Part shown: one piece after another, positions 16,608 to 24,548 of the stretch
Numbering within the stretch: position 1 is the stretch's first letter
Layout of the letters: each line of letters starts with the position of its first letter
Notes under the pieces: model-generated
What the model saw: only the letters and a program-made list of their open reading frames with translations
Databases searched by the model: none
What the model was told of the DNA's origin: nothing
Translations under genes and position numbers: made by a program
Source of the DNA: Rhodoplanes sp046000175
Lineage (GTDB): Bacteria; Pseudomonadota; Alphaproteobacteria; Rhizobiales; Xanthobacteraceae
Assembly (NCBI RefSeq): GCF_046000175.1
Contig: NZ_JBEOMB010000061.1
Coordinates: forward strand, 23,778 to 87,777
Length of the DNA stretch: 64,000 nt
Reading direction: 5' to 3'

Positions 16608-17459
16608 TCAGATTGGCGGTAAAACACGATAGTAAATGTCGAGTAAGTCATCTATGCCGCCGTGTAAACGATGCCAAGTTTCCTTCGATCTTAGTTGGAA
16701 CCTGACAATCATTTGGATTCCGACATGTTTAGGCTCGATCGCGATGGTTGCAACTTTTCCGCTGCCGCGGTCGTCATTGAATGAAATCCATTCTATGGTA
16801 AAATCAGAAAAGCTCTCGTCTACCTCGACCTCAATTATAAGCCGGTCTCCGATGTAAACATCTCCTTTGCCGCCGGTCCGGCAATCGATGAAGTGACCAT
16901 GTTCATTTTCGATATCCAAACTAAAATCGTTTCCTTTGTTGTCGATTAGACGGATGAATCTTGGAACGTTAAATATCTGCTCCATCTTGCGTTCCCGAAA
17001 ATGTGCCTTTAGTGAATCGATGACATCGTTTGAATAGCAAGTACACTGCTCAAGGCAGCGCTGGCTACAGATTCCGCCGTGGGCGAGTTGGTCGCGGTGC
17101 GACTTTAACCGCGATAGATAAGTGCGAGCTTCGGCTGATCCGTTGGGAAAGGCGGCGCTGAGGGCTTGCCGAAAATACTCCGGAAATAGGCGTGGATGCA
17201 GCACGATGTCGATAGCATCATTGAAGGTTATTGCGTCCAGTGGCCGTTTGAAGCGGCTCGGCTCAGCCGTCTGCCTTTTTGTAGCGTGATCCCGAATTCT
17301 CGCCGGAATTATGGTTTGCTGATCGGCGGAGTACGCCGCATTCCAATAATCCTGCCCAAACGCCTTTGTTAGTTCGTGGTTTATGGTTCGGCGAAGCCAA
17401 ATCTCCACCGCATCCAAGTGCAGCCGAGCCAACTCACGCCGTTCTTGCTCATTATGCAT
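16608..17459 (-). CDS. HEPN-domain protein (Swt1-like), predicted RNase, in an AT-rich island
   Basis: 283 residues from the ATG at 17459. Base composition is near 50% GC, far below its neighbours, with many AT-ending codons; this points to recent acquisition. Residues 10-40 (LARLHLDAVEIWLRRTINHEL then TKAFGQDYW) resemble the start of Swt1-like HEPN domains. The HEPN RNase signature R-x4-H is at Arg122-His127 (HRDQLAHGG). A Cys cluster follows (131-141, CSQRCLEQCTC). The C-terminal half (about 165-265) looks all-beta (DVYIGDRLIIEVEVDES, FTIEWISFNDD, VGIQMIVRFQL) and may be an Ig-like sensor domain. HEPN RNases are common in toxin-antitoxin and antiphage systems. No partner gene is visible on either side: repeats flank it. 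The RNase role is inference; the domain architecture is not one I recognise. Confidence 0.7.
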   Translation of the reverse strand: MHNEQERRELARLHLDAVEIWLRRTINHELTKAFGQDYWNAAYSADQQTIIPARIRDHATKRQTAEPSRFKRPLDAITFNDAIDIVLHPRLFPEYFRQALSAAFPNGSAEARTYLSRLKSHRDQLAHGGICSQRCLEQCTCYSNDVIDSLKAHFRERKMEQIFNVPRFIRLIDNKGNDFSLDIENEHGHFIDCRTGGKGDVYIGDRLIIEVEVDESFSDFTIEWISFNDDRGSGKVATIAIEPKHVGIQMIVRFQLRSKETWHRLHGGIDDLLDIYYRVLPPI

Positions 17460-17529
17460 GGACGCTTCCACGGGGAACTGCTCAACCCTCGGCGAGCCTC
17501 GAAACGATTTCGTTTCAGGAGTGCCTGAG

Positions 17530-17640
17530 CAAGCGTAGCCCGGATCGTCGGAGGGCGGAATAGGGGAGCGTATTCCGCCGGCTCGGCATCGCGGCCGGCG
17601 CAGAGTTTCGGCGCAATACGCTTCGCTATTGCGCCCTACG
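17530..17640. repeat. Dispersed intergenic repeat, family E, right border of the HEPN gene
   Basis: Two consecutive stem-loops: GGCGGAATA...TATTCCGCC (about 17553-17579) and GGCGCAATACG...TATTGCGCC (about 17610-17635), with CGTAGCCCGGATCG before and CCCTACGG after. Elements of this form (CGTAGGGCGCAATAGCGAAG) are widespread between genes in Hyphomicrobiales. It lies about 70 bases upstream of the HEPN gene start. Confidence 0.65.
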
Positions 17641-17672
17641 GTCTCCCCGGCGTCGCACAATCGTATTGACTC

Positions 17673-17820
17673 ACCCCCTCATGGTGAGGAGCGGCCACCC
17701 GGGTCCGCGCTACGCGCGGCCCGAGTGTAAACTCCGGCCGCGTCTCGAACCATGTGGCCCCCGACGCGGAGGCCGCCCCCGCCCTTCGAGACGGCTGCTT
17801 CGCAGCCTCCTCAGGACGAG
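17673..17820. repeat. Dispersed intergenic repeat, family D, copy 1
   Basis: Contains CCCCTCATGGTGAGGAGCGG, CTCGAACCATG, CCTTCGAGACGGCTGCTTCG and CAGCCTCCTCAGGACGAGG, the same modules (in reverse order and orientation) as 22677-22793. The stretch 17460-17886 holds only repeats and spacer; I see no gene in it. Confidence 0.7.
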
Positions 17821-17886
17821 GGCGGCGAGACGCTGTGCGCGAAAGGACGAGGGCGGAGAGAGGCCGCGCGCGATCGCGTGCCGGCC

Positions 17887-18040
17887 TCACTTGCCCCGCG
17901 CCATCTCGGCCCCGGCGTCCTTCGGCATCAGCGCGAACAGGAGCGTCGCCGAGGCGGAGAGGAGGGCGATGGTCACGAAGGCCGGCGGGAAGGTCGCGGC
18001 GGACAGCGCCGCGTCGCCGCGCAGCGCCATCGCGGTCTCC
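17887..18040 (-). pseudogene. Duplicated 3' fragment of the DHA2 transporter gene
   Basis: 154 bases that match 21180-21333, the last 50 codons plus stop of the intact MFS gene, without gaps and with only 6 mismatches; five of the six lie within 30 bases of the stop codon. It encodes the tail ETAMALRGDAALSAATF and ends KDAGAEMARGK (intact copy: EMAQRK). No start or upstream transporter sequence is attached. It is a remnant, and together with the intact copy it forms direct repeats 3,293 bases apart around the cassette 18041-21179. Confidence 0.85.
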
Positions 18041-18094
18041 GGATGGCGCCGAACAGCCTCGCCGCCGTGCTCCGACGATCCAGACGACGCCCGC

Positions 18095-18808
18095 TCAACT
18101 GCGCCCATCGTAGGCGCAGCGGAAGCCGACATACACGGCGTAGAAGCTCGCGGCCTTCCATTGTGCGGCCTCGGCGCGCGCCTGCGCGGGGCCATACCAC
18201 CAGGACCCCCCGGCGGTCAGCGCCTCGTCGCCGCGGCGGTCGGCGATCCATTCCCAGACATTGGCCCCCATGTCGTACAGGCCGTTGACGCCGCTCTTGG
18301 TGCTGCCGACCGTCAGATGGCCGCGGCGGTTGGTGTTCATGCCGTCTGGTTCGTCGCCGACGGGGTAGGGGTAGGTGCGTCCCTTGACGAATCCGTCGGC
18401 CGGCTGGTCGCGCTGCTCGGTGTAGGCGGCGGAGCGCCATTCCGCCATCGTCGGAAGCCGCCCGCCGACATGGGCGCAGTAGCGCGCGGCCTCGTGCCAG
18501 CTCACGTGGACCGCCGGCTCCTCGTCGCTCCCCGGTTGGCCTTGGGGCCGCGCGTAGGTCCAGCCGGTCCGTCGCGTCCAGCCGCCGGCGAACTCGAAGC
18601 CGCCGCCCTCCCGTTCGGCCGCCGTTCTCAGGCCGGTGGCGTCGGCAAAGGCGCGGAACTGCCGGATCGTCACCTCGGTGCGGTCGAGCGCGAAGGATCC
18701 GATGCGGACGCGGCCCGAAGCCTGCGCCAGCCCGTCCGACGGGATCGCGGCGCAAGCGACAAAGAGCGACACGCAAATCACTGACGGGCCGGGCGATTGT
18801 CTGATCAT
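18095..18808 (-). CDS. Secreted SUMF1/FGE-sulfatase-domain protein lacking the catalytic cysteine
   Basis: 237 residues. A Sec signal peptide (about 1-29, VICVSLFVACAAIPSDGLAQA) precedes a formylglycine-generating-enzyme-like fold: LDRTEVTIRQFRAFADATG, PAVHVSWHEAARYCAHVGGR, LPTMAEWRSAAY, GVNGLYDMGANVWEWIADR, AGGSWWYGPAQARAEA and the terminal YVGFRC. True FGEs use a Cys pair before the GFR motif; here the segment reads AASFYAVYVGFRC with none, so sulfatase-activating activity is unlikely. Many such SUMF proteins are binding or structural modules. It is co-directional with, and 89 bases downstream of, the aldo/keto reductase gene, suggesting one operon of two exported proteins. Confidence 0.85.
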   Translation of the reverse strand: MIRQSPGPSVICVSLFVACAAIPSDGLAQASGRVRIGSFALDRTEVTIRQFRAFADATGLRTAAEREGGGFEFAGGWTRRTGWTYARPQGQPGSDEEPAVHVSWHEAARYCAHVGGRLPTMAEWRSAAYTEQRDQPADGFVKGRTYPYPVGDEPDGMNTNRRGHLTVGSTKSGVNGLYDMGANVWEWIADRRGDEALTAGGSWWYGPAQARAEAAQWKAASFYAVYVGFRCAYDGRS

Positions 18809-18897
18809 GGCGAGCCGTTATCGTGACGGGTCGAAGGGAGCGGGGCGGCGCGCGTCGCGGCAGACGGCGCACGCGCCGCCCCGGCGGTTTTGGTTGC

Positions 18898-20004
18898 TCA
18901 GGCCGAGCGCTGGCGCAGACGGGCCTGCTCCCGACGAATGACACCCTGATATTGTGCCTGCTTGTCCGGATACCAAGGCAGAGAGGCGAGGGTGTCGAAG
19001 CCCGGGATCGTCTCCATGTGACGCACCATGCGCTGGCGCATCGCCTGGTCGGGCAGCGGACCGCGCAAGGCCGCCACGTTCTCGGCGGCATGCGCCGGGT
19101 TGGAGGTCGCCGTCAGCACCGTGGTGACGGCGGGGTTGCCCATCACCCACTTGATGAAGAACTCGGCCCAGGTGGTCGCGCCGAACTCCTTCGCGAAATC
19201 GGGCAGCGGCCTGGTGCCGACGACCTTGTGCAGGCGCCCCTTCTCGAGCGGCATGTTGACGAAGACGCCGACCCCCTTGTCGGCGGCGGCCCGCAGCAGC
19301 CGCTCTTCCGCGCCGCGATTGAAGATCGAGTAGTTGACCTGCACGAAGTCGAGCTGGTCGCGCTCCACCAGCGCCGCGAGGATGGGGTGATAGGGGTTCT
19401 CGTGGTGCGAGGCCCCGACATGGCCCAGCCGGCCCTCCTTCTTCCAGGCGCGCAGGATCGGCAGGGCGACATCGACGTTGACGAGGCTGTGGCAGAACAT
19501 CAGATCGATCTTGCTGCGCCACAGGCGCAGCAGCGACTGCTCGAAGCTCCTGAGCGCGTGGCTCTCGTCGGCCAGGAAGTCGCCGGTCGACCAGATCTTG
19601 TTGCTGATGAACAGCTTGTCGGACACGCCCATGGCGCTGAGGAAGGCGCCGGTGGAGACCTCGCCCGTGCCGTAGAGGGGTGACGTGTCCACCACGCCGA
19701 CATTGGCGTCGACATAAGTCCGCGTGACGTCGCGCAAGTGCCGGCGGTCGGCGCCGGGCAGGAGATCGAAGGTCAGGAAGGTGCCGAGGCCGAGGGCCGT
19801 GAGGGTGACGTCGGCCTTGCCGGCCTTGCGGGTGATGACGGGGCGGAGATCGGCCGGACCGGCCGAGGGGGCGGGCTGCGCCTGCGCGACCTGAACTCCC
19901 GCCAGCGATGCGCCTGACGCGGCGGCGGCCCCCGCCGCGCCGGCCGCGGCGATGAAGGTTCGGCGATCCGTGGCCTGGCCCAGGCCGGAGGGGTTCGGGC
20001 TCAT
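18898..20004 (-). CDS. Tat-exported aldo/keto reductase
   Basis: 368 residues from the ATG at 20004, chosen because GGAG sits at the right distance inside an upstream in-frame ATG (20016). The N-terminus carries a twin-arginine signal (DRRTFIAAAGAAG, ending VQVAQA). The AKR barrel follows with the catalytic tetrad Asp106 and Tyr111 (VVDTSPLYGTGE), Lys136 (FISNKIW) and His172 (MFCHSL). AKRs reduce carbonyls with NADPH; an exported one is unusual because the cofactor is cytoplasmic, so it may be folded with cofactor before Tat export. It is divergent from an AraC-family regulator 180 bases away, which is its likely regulator. Confidence 0.9.
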   Translation of the reverse strand: MSPNPSGLGQATDRRTFIAAAGAAGAAAASGASLAGVQVAQAQPAPSAGPADLRPVITRKAGKADVTLTALGLGTFLTFDLLPGADRRHLRDVTRTYVDANVGVVDTSPLYGTGEVSTGAFLSAMGVSDKLFISNKIWSTGDFLADESHALRSFEQSLLRLWRSKIDLMFCHSLVNVDVALPILRAWKKEGRLGHVGASHHENPYHPILAALVERDQLDFVQVNYSIFNRGAEERLLRAAADKGVGVFVNMPLEKGRLHKVVGTRPLPDFAKEFGATTWAEFFIKWVMGNPAVTTVLTATSNPAHAAENVAALRGPLPDQAMRQRMVRHMETIPGFDTLASLPWYPDKQAQYQGVIRREQARLRQRSA

Positions 20005-20184
20005 GACGTTCTCCATCGTCCACGGTTGACGTGCGCGATGGAGGATCGCCGGCCGGCCCGATGCTGTCGCCTCGGATCCTGCCACGGCTGACCGGATGCG
20101 GACAAAAAATCGAGCGCTTCCTTGAGTTCGGCGGGCGTCCGCCGATAGGATGGACGAGCAAGTCGGCATCGAAAACACCCGGTC

Positions 20185-21078
20185 ATGGCCTCCGTCACGG
20201 TCGTCGCTGTGCCCCTCGGAAGGCTGTCGTCGCGTCCCGACAGTTGGCGGCGCACGTCTTGGGCGACCGGGGTCTTTGAAACCGCTCATCGGCCTCACAC
20301 GCCGCATGTGGCGGGCGAAATCGTTTCCGGCCGTCATTTGATCATGGCGACGTTGCAGGGCGGCGCCCGGCGGCATGTCTTCACCACCGCCGATGGCTTC
20401 AGGCACGAAGGCCCCGACCTGACGGGTTCGGTCTCGTTCCTGCCGGCGGGGTGCGCGCGCCGGCTCGAGCTGCACGACGTGAAATGGCGCTGGGCTGCGA
20501 TCGCGCTCGACGCCTCCAGCGAGGACGTCGGCGCGTCGCTCGCCCGGGTTCCGTCCATGTCGCTGAAGCAGGAGCCCTTCGTCTTCGGGCTCCTTCGGGA
20601 GATGGAGCGGCTGGACGCTCTGGCCGGCGGCATCGAGCCGATCTACGCGGAAACGATGGCGGCGGCTTTGACGCGCTACCTGGTCAATCGCTTCGACGCT
20701 CGGCGGAGGGTCGACGAGGGGGGCGCCCTCCCTCCGTTCAAGCTGCGCCGCGTCAAGGACTTCGTCGCGAGCCACCTGGACCAGCGGCTTTCGCTGGCCG
20801 AGCTGGCCGCGCTCTGCGGTCTCTCCGAACGGCATTTCCATCGCTCGTTCAAGGCGACGACCGGCGAGACGCCGTTGCGGTACGTGGTCCGGCAACGGGT
20901 CGAGCGGGCGATGCTGCTTCTGGCCGGATCGGAGGCTTCGATCGCCGCGGTGGCGTTCGCGGTCGGCTTCGCCAATCCCACCCATTTCGCCCGCGCCTTC
21001 AAAGACGCCACCGGCATGACGCCGTCGGCTTACCGCAACGGCGCGGCCGTCGTCGTCGATCAGCCCATCGACGGCTGA
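20185..21078 (+). CDS. AraC-family transcriptional regulator
   Basis: 297 residues. The C-terminal about 100 residues are a typical AraC double helix-turn-helix: LSLAELAALCGLSERHFHRS, RYVVRQRVERAMLLL, IAAVAFAVGFANPTHFARAF and the terminal GMTPSAYR. The N-terminal sensing domain is not one I can name. The gene is divergent from the aldo/keto reductase-SUMF pair, implying local control of those genes. It is part of the segment bounded by the 154-bp direct repeats. The ATG at 20185 lacks a clear ribosome binding site; a later ATG at 20344 is possible but would cut into the sensor domain. Confidence 0.9.
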   Translation: MASVTVVAVPLGRLSSRPDSWRRTSWATGVFETAHRPHTPHVAGEIVSGRHLIMATLQGGARRHVFTTADGFRHEGPDLTGSVSFLPAGCARRLELHDVKWRWAAIALDASSEDVGASLARVPSMSLKQEPFVFGLLREMERLDALAGGIEPIYAETMAAALTRYLVNRFDARRRVDEGGALPPFKLRRVKDFVASHLDQRLSLAELAALCGLSERHFHRSFKATTGETPLRYVVRQRVERAMLLLAGSEASIAAVAFAVGFANPTHFARAFKDATGMTPSAYRNGAAVVVDQPIDG

Positions 21079-21179
21079 ACTGCCGACGCGGATCGCAATG
21101 GGCCGAGGATCCGCGGCTCGGTGGCGCGCGAACGGCATGGGCACGTCCATGGCGCGCCCACCCTCCGAGTTCCAAAAAC

Positions 21180-22568
21180 TCACTTCCGCTGCGCCATCTC
21201 GGCGCCCGCGTCCTTCGGCATCAGCGCGAACAGGAGCGTCGCCGAGGCGGAGAGGAGGGCGATGGTCATGAAGGCCGGCGGGAAGGTCGCGGCGGACAGC
21301 GCCGCGTCGCCGCGCAGCGCCATCGCGGTCTCCAGCGCCAGCGCGCCCACCGTCACGCCGGCCGAGACCGAGAGCTGCTGCGACACGCTGGTGAGCGAGG
21401 TCGCGCGGCTCATCCGGCGCGGCTCCACCTCGGCGAACGCGATGGTGTTGACGCTGGTGAACTGGAGCGAGCGGAACAGGCCGCCGACCAGCAGCACGGC
21501 GATCATGATCCACACCGGCGTCGCGGGCGTGAACAGCGCCGGCGCTCCGATCGTGACGGCGGCGAGCAGCGCATTCACCGTCATGGTGGCGCGGAAGCCG
21601 AAGCGGCGGAGGATTCGCGGGACCAGCGTCTTCATCACCATGGCGCCGATCGCGGTGGCGAACGTCACCAGGCCGGATTCGAACGGCGTCATGTGGAAGC
21701 CGATCTGCAGCATCAGCGGCATCAGGAAGGGCAGGGCGCCGGCCCCCATGCGGAACAGGAAGCCGCCGGCGACGCCGGCCCGGAAGGTCGGCAGCGCGAA
21801 CAGCGTCAAGTCCATCACCGGGTTGGCGACGCGGCGCGAATAGACCACATAGGCCGCGGTCGCTACGGCGCCGAGCCCGAGCAGCGTCGCCGCCACCCAG
21901 GTCGGCACGAATTCGACGGTGCTCACCGTCGCGCCGAAGGCGAGCCCGCCGATGCCGAGCGCGACCAGCGCCATGCCGGCGGTGTCGAACGGCTCCGGCA
22001 CGTCGCTCTTCACATTGTCGACGAAGGCCGTCACCAGCGCGAAGCCGATCACGCCGATCGGCACGTTGATGATGAAGATCCAGTGCCAGCTCGCGAACGT
22101 GGTGATGAAGCCGCCGAGCGGCGGGCCGAGCAGTGGGCCGATCAGGGCCGGCAGGGTGACGAGCGCCATGGCGTCGACGAGCCGGCTCTTGTCGACGCTG
22201 CGCACCAGCACCAGCCGGCCGACCGGGCTCATCATGGCGCCGCCCATGCCCTGGAGGAAGCGCGCCAGCACGAAATGCCACAGCGCCCCCGAGATCGCGC
22301 ACAGGATCGATCCGACGACGAACACCACGATGGCGCTGCGGAAGATGGTGCGGGCCCCGAACCGGTCTGCCATCCAGCCGCTCATCGGGATGAAGATCGC
22401 GAGCGCCAGCAGGTACGACGTGATGGCGAGCTTCAGCTCGATCGGCGAGGTGCCGATGTCGGCCGCGATCGCCGGAAGGGCCGTCGCGATCACGGTCGAG
22501 TCCATGTTCTCCATGAACAGGGCGACCGCGACGATGAACGGGACGATGCGCTCGCGGGGCAGGGGCAT
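21180..22568 (-). CDS. MFS drug efflux transporter, DHA2 (EmrB/QacA) family
   Basis: 462 residues with about 14 hydrophobic helices. Family motifs are MDSTVIATALPAIAADIG (motif D1, helix 1), GWMADRFGARTIF (motif A), LARFLQGMGGAMMSPVGR (motif B) and GPPLGGFI (motif C). It exports drugs or other amphipaths with H+ antiport. No EmrA-type adaptor is adjacent. Start at the ATG at 22568 fits the family. Its final 154 bases are duplicated at 17887-18040, so the intact gene sits at one edge of a cassette-like rearrangement. Confidence 0.92.
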   Translation of the reverse strand: MPLPRERIVPFIVAVALFMENMDSTVIATALPAIAADIGTSPIELKLAITSYLLALAIFIPMSGWMADRFGARTIFRSAIVVFVVGSILCAISGALWHFVLARFLQGMGGAMMSPVGRLVLVRSVDKSRLVDAMALVTLPALIGPLLGPPLGGFITTFASWHWIFIINVPIGVIGFALVTAFVDNVKSDVPEPFDTAGMALVALGIGGLAFGATVSTVEFVPTWVAATLLGLGAVATAAYVVYSRRVANPVMDLTLFALPTFRAGVAGGFLFRMGAGALPFLMPLMLQIGFHMTPFESGLVTFATAIGAMVMKTLVPRILRRFGFRATMTVNALLAAVTIGAPALFTPATPVWIMIAVLLVGGLFRSLQFTSVNTIAFAEVEPRRMSRATSLTSVSQQLSVSAGVTVGALALETAMALRGDAALSAATFPPAFMTIALLSASATLLFALMPKDAGAEMAQRK

Positions 22569-22676
22569 GCGGGGGACACCGGGCCGGACACGAAAGGGTC
22601 CCGGCTATGCGCCCGGACGCGCCGGCCGGCAAGGGGGCGTGTCGCGAAGCGTCGTGCCATGGAGCCGACCTCCCTC

Positions 22677-22793
22677 CGTCCTCACCCTGAGGAGGCCGCG
22701 AAGCGGCCGTCTCGAAGGGCGAGGACGGCCGCTGCGTCGGGGGCCCCATGGTTCGAGACGCGGACCTCCGGTCCGCTCCTCGCCATGAGGGGG
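22677..22793. repeat. Dispersed intergenic repeat, family D, copy 2
   Basis: Contains CGTCCTCACCCTGAGGAGG, CGCGAAGCGGCCGTCTCGAAG, CCATGGTTCGAGACGCGGAC and CCGCTCCTCGCCATGAGGGG, the same modules as 17673-17820. Apart from this repeat I see nothing in the 22569-22965 gap. Confidence 0.75.
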
Positions 22794-22965
22794 ATAGTGG
22801 TTCACCGAGAGGGGAAAGCGGTCCGGTGGCGCTGCGCTGCGAGGTGACCGGACACCGCCCGGATCGCCCTGCCGCACCCCGGATTGCGCGCGTCGCGCGA
22901 GTCCCTACATGACGGATGACGGCGCCTTCGCGCGCCTCACCCCGTGCCCCCGGAGCGATGCGGCG

Positions 22966-23226
22966 ATGATCTACGTCCTGGCGGTCTTCCTGCCTCCCCT
23001 CGGCCTCTTGGTGAACGGCCAGCCGTTCGCCGCGATCTTCAATCTCGTGCTGCTGGCGATCTCCGTCGTCCTCACGCTGCTGACGATCTTCACGTTTCCG
23101 ATCATCATGCTGGTGCCCTCCGCGCACGCCGTGATCAGCGTCTACATGACGCGCGAGAACCGCAAGCACCGCGAGATCGTCGAGGCGATCGAGCGCCACG
23201 GCCCGCCGCCCGGCTGGCGGCGGTGA
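22966..23226 (+). CDS. YqaE/Pmp3-like small membrane protein
   Basis: 86 residues from the ATG at 22966, with GGAG eleven bases upstream. It has two hydrophobic helices; the first begins MIYVLAVFLPPLGLLVNGQ, matching the FLPPLG core of the Pmp3/YqaE stress-response family, and the second ends before VYMTRENRKHREIVEAIERH, a charged cytoplasmic tail. Pmp3 proteins influence membrane potential and salt tolerance in yeast; the bacterial role is unclear. The middle of the protein diverges from classic Pmp3, so the assignment is by motif and topology. Confidence 0.7.
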   Translation: MIYVLAVFLPPLGLLVNGQPFAAIFNLVLLAISVVLTLLTIFTFPIIMLVPSAHAVISVYMTRENRKHREIVEAIERHGPPPGWRR

Positions 23227-23307
23227 GGGCGGCGCTGTCGTCGCGTTGTGGATCGCAGGGCGTGCCCGTCGGCGGGGGCGTCGCGTCGCCAGGGCTTGGC
23301 GTCGTCG

Positions 23308-24279
23308 TCAGGGTTTGGCGCCGAGGCTCTTCAGCCCGTCGAGCGCCTGCGGCAGGCCGGGGCTGAGTGCCAGGGCTTTGCGGAAGTCGGCGATCGCGCC
23401 CTTGCGGTCGCCGACCGCCATGCGGGCGCGGGCCCGGTTGTTGTAGGAGTAGACGTCGGCCGGATCGAGCGCGATCGCCCGGTCGTAGTCGGGCAGCGCC
23501 TTCCTGTCCTCGTAGCGCAAGAGATGGATCAGCCCGCGATTGCGCCAGCCGCGCGCGTCGTCCGGCAACAGCTCGATCACCTTCCCGTAGTCCGCGATGG
23601 CCCGCTCGTAGTCCTGCATGCCGCGATGCACGTTGCCGCGCACCAGATAGGACATGGCGCGATCCGGCGCGAGCGTGATCGCCCTGTCGAGATCGGCGAG
23701 CGCGCGGACGTGATCGCGCTTCCTCAGATACGCGCCGGCGCGGTTGTCGTAGGCGAGGACGAGGTCCGGGGCGAGCGCCACGGCGCGATCGAAATCGGCG
23801 ATGGCGCGGTCGATCTCGCCCTTCTTCAGGAAGGCGTCGCCGCGGTTGTTGTAGGCGACGGCGAAGTCCGGGTCGCGGCGCAGCGCCTCGTCGTAGGCCG
23901 CGATCGCGGCGTCGAGGTCGCCCTGGAAGGCGAGCGCCCGGCCGCGGTTGCTGTACGAGCAGGCGAAGGCCGGGTCGATGCGGATCGCCGCGTCGACGTC
24001 GGCGAGCGCGGCGTCGAGGTCGCGCCGCTCGATGCGGACATGGGCGCGGTTGCAGTGGGCGACGGCGAGGTCGCGGCCCGCCTCGCCGCCGGCGTCGATC
24101 ACCCGGCTGCAGGCGGCGAACCGCGCGTCGAGCGAGGTCCGCGCATCGAAGCAGGAGCGTGCGTCCGGGACGCCGGCCGTCTCGGTCGCGGCCGCGGGCG
24201 TCGCCCCCGCCGCCATCAGAACGGCGAGCGACAGCACGGGTCCGGCCATCCGGCCGAGCGTGGATCGGAGCGTGGGCAT
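23308..24279 (-). CDS. Secreted tetratricopeptide-repeat protein
   Basis: 323 residues with a Sec signal peptide (about 1-32, ending TPAAATE) and about seven to eight TPRs covering residues 70-315, each close to the consensus AxxYNNRGxAxxxxGxxDxAIADFDRAI. Such proteins are periplasmic protein-binding scaffolds. The repeats are very regular and there is no catalytic domain. It is divergent from guaB, with no functional link evident. It resembles the DxAIADYxxAI-type TPR proteins common in Bradyrhizobium relatives; the partner is unknown. Confidence 0.87.
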   Translation of the reverse strand: MPTLRSTLGRMAGPVLSLAVLMAAGATPAAATETAGVPDARSCFDARTSLDARFAACSRVIDAGGEAGRDLAVAHCNRAHVRIERRDLDAALADVDAAIRIDPAFACSYSNRGRALAFQGDLDAAIAAYDEALRRDPDFAVAYNNRGDAFLKKGEIDRAIADFDRAVALAPDLVLAYDNRAGAYLRKRDHVRALADLDRAITLAPDRAMSYLVRGNVHRGMQDYERAIADYGKVIELLPDDARGWRNRGLIHLLRYEDRKALPDYDRAIALDPADVYSYNNRARARMAVGDRKGAIADFRKALALSPGLPQALDGLKSLGAKP

Positions 24280-24548
24280 GGGTGTATCTCTCTACCGACG
24301 GGCTGCCGGTTGGTAGCCCTCCGCGCCGGCTCGGTTCACGGCGGCTTCGGGCCGGTGGCCGCTCGGCCTGGTCCCGCCGATCGCCCCGGCCCGCCCGGCG
24401 CGCCACGGCGCTACCGCCTTCCCATTGTCGCAGGCGCGTGCTAACCACCCTCGCCAACTCCGTACAGGGGCGTTCGAGTCTTCCCGGTCGACGACGACCG
24501 GGCCGGATTCGCTTTCTCCGAGACCCCTGCGGCGACCAGGAGCTTGGC

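Noticed and set aside
17887..18195. Separate small membrane protein gene
   Set aside because: The coding-looking part is the duplicated tail of the DHA2 transporter; the upstream residues are unrelated and the start has no support.
18095..18808. Formylglycine-generating enzyme activating a sulfatase
   Set aside because: The Cys residues required before the terminal GFR motif are absent and no sulfatase gene is nearby.
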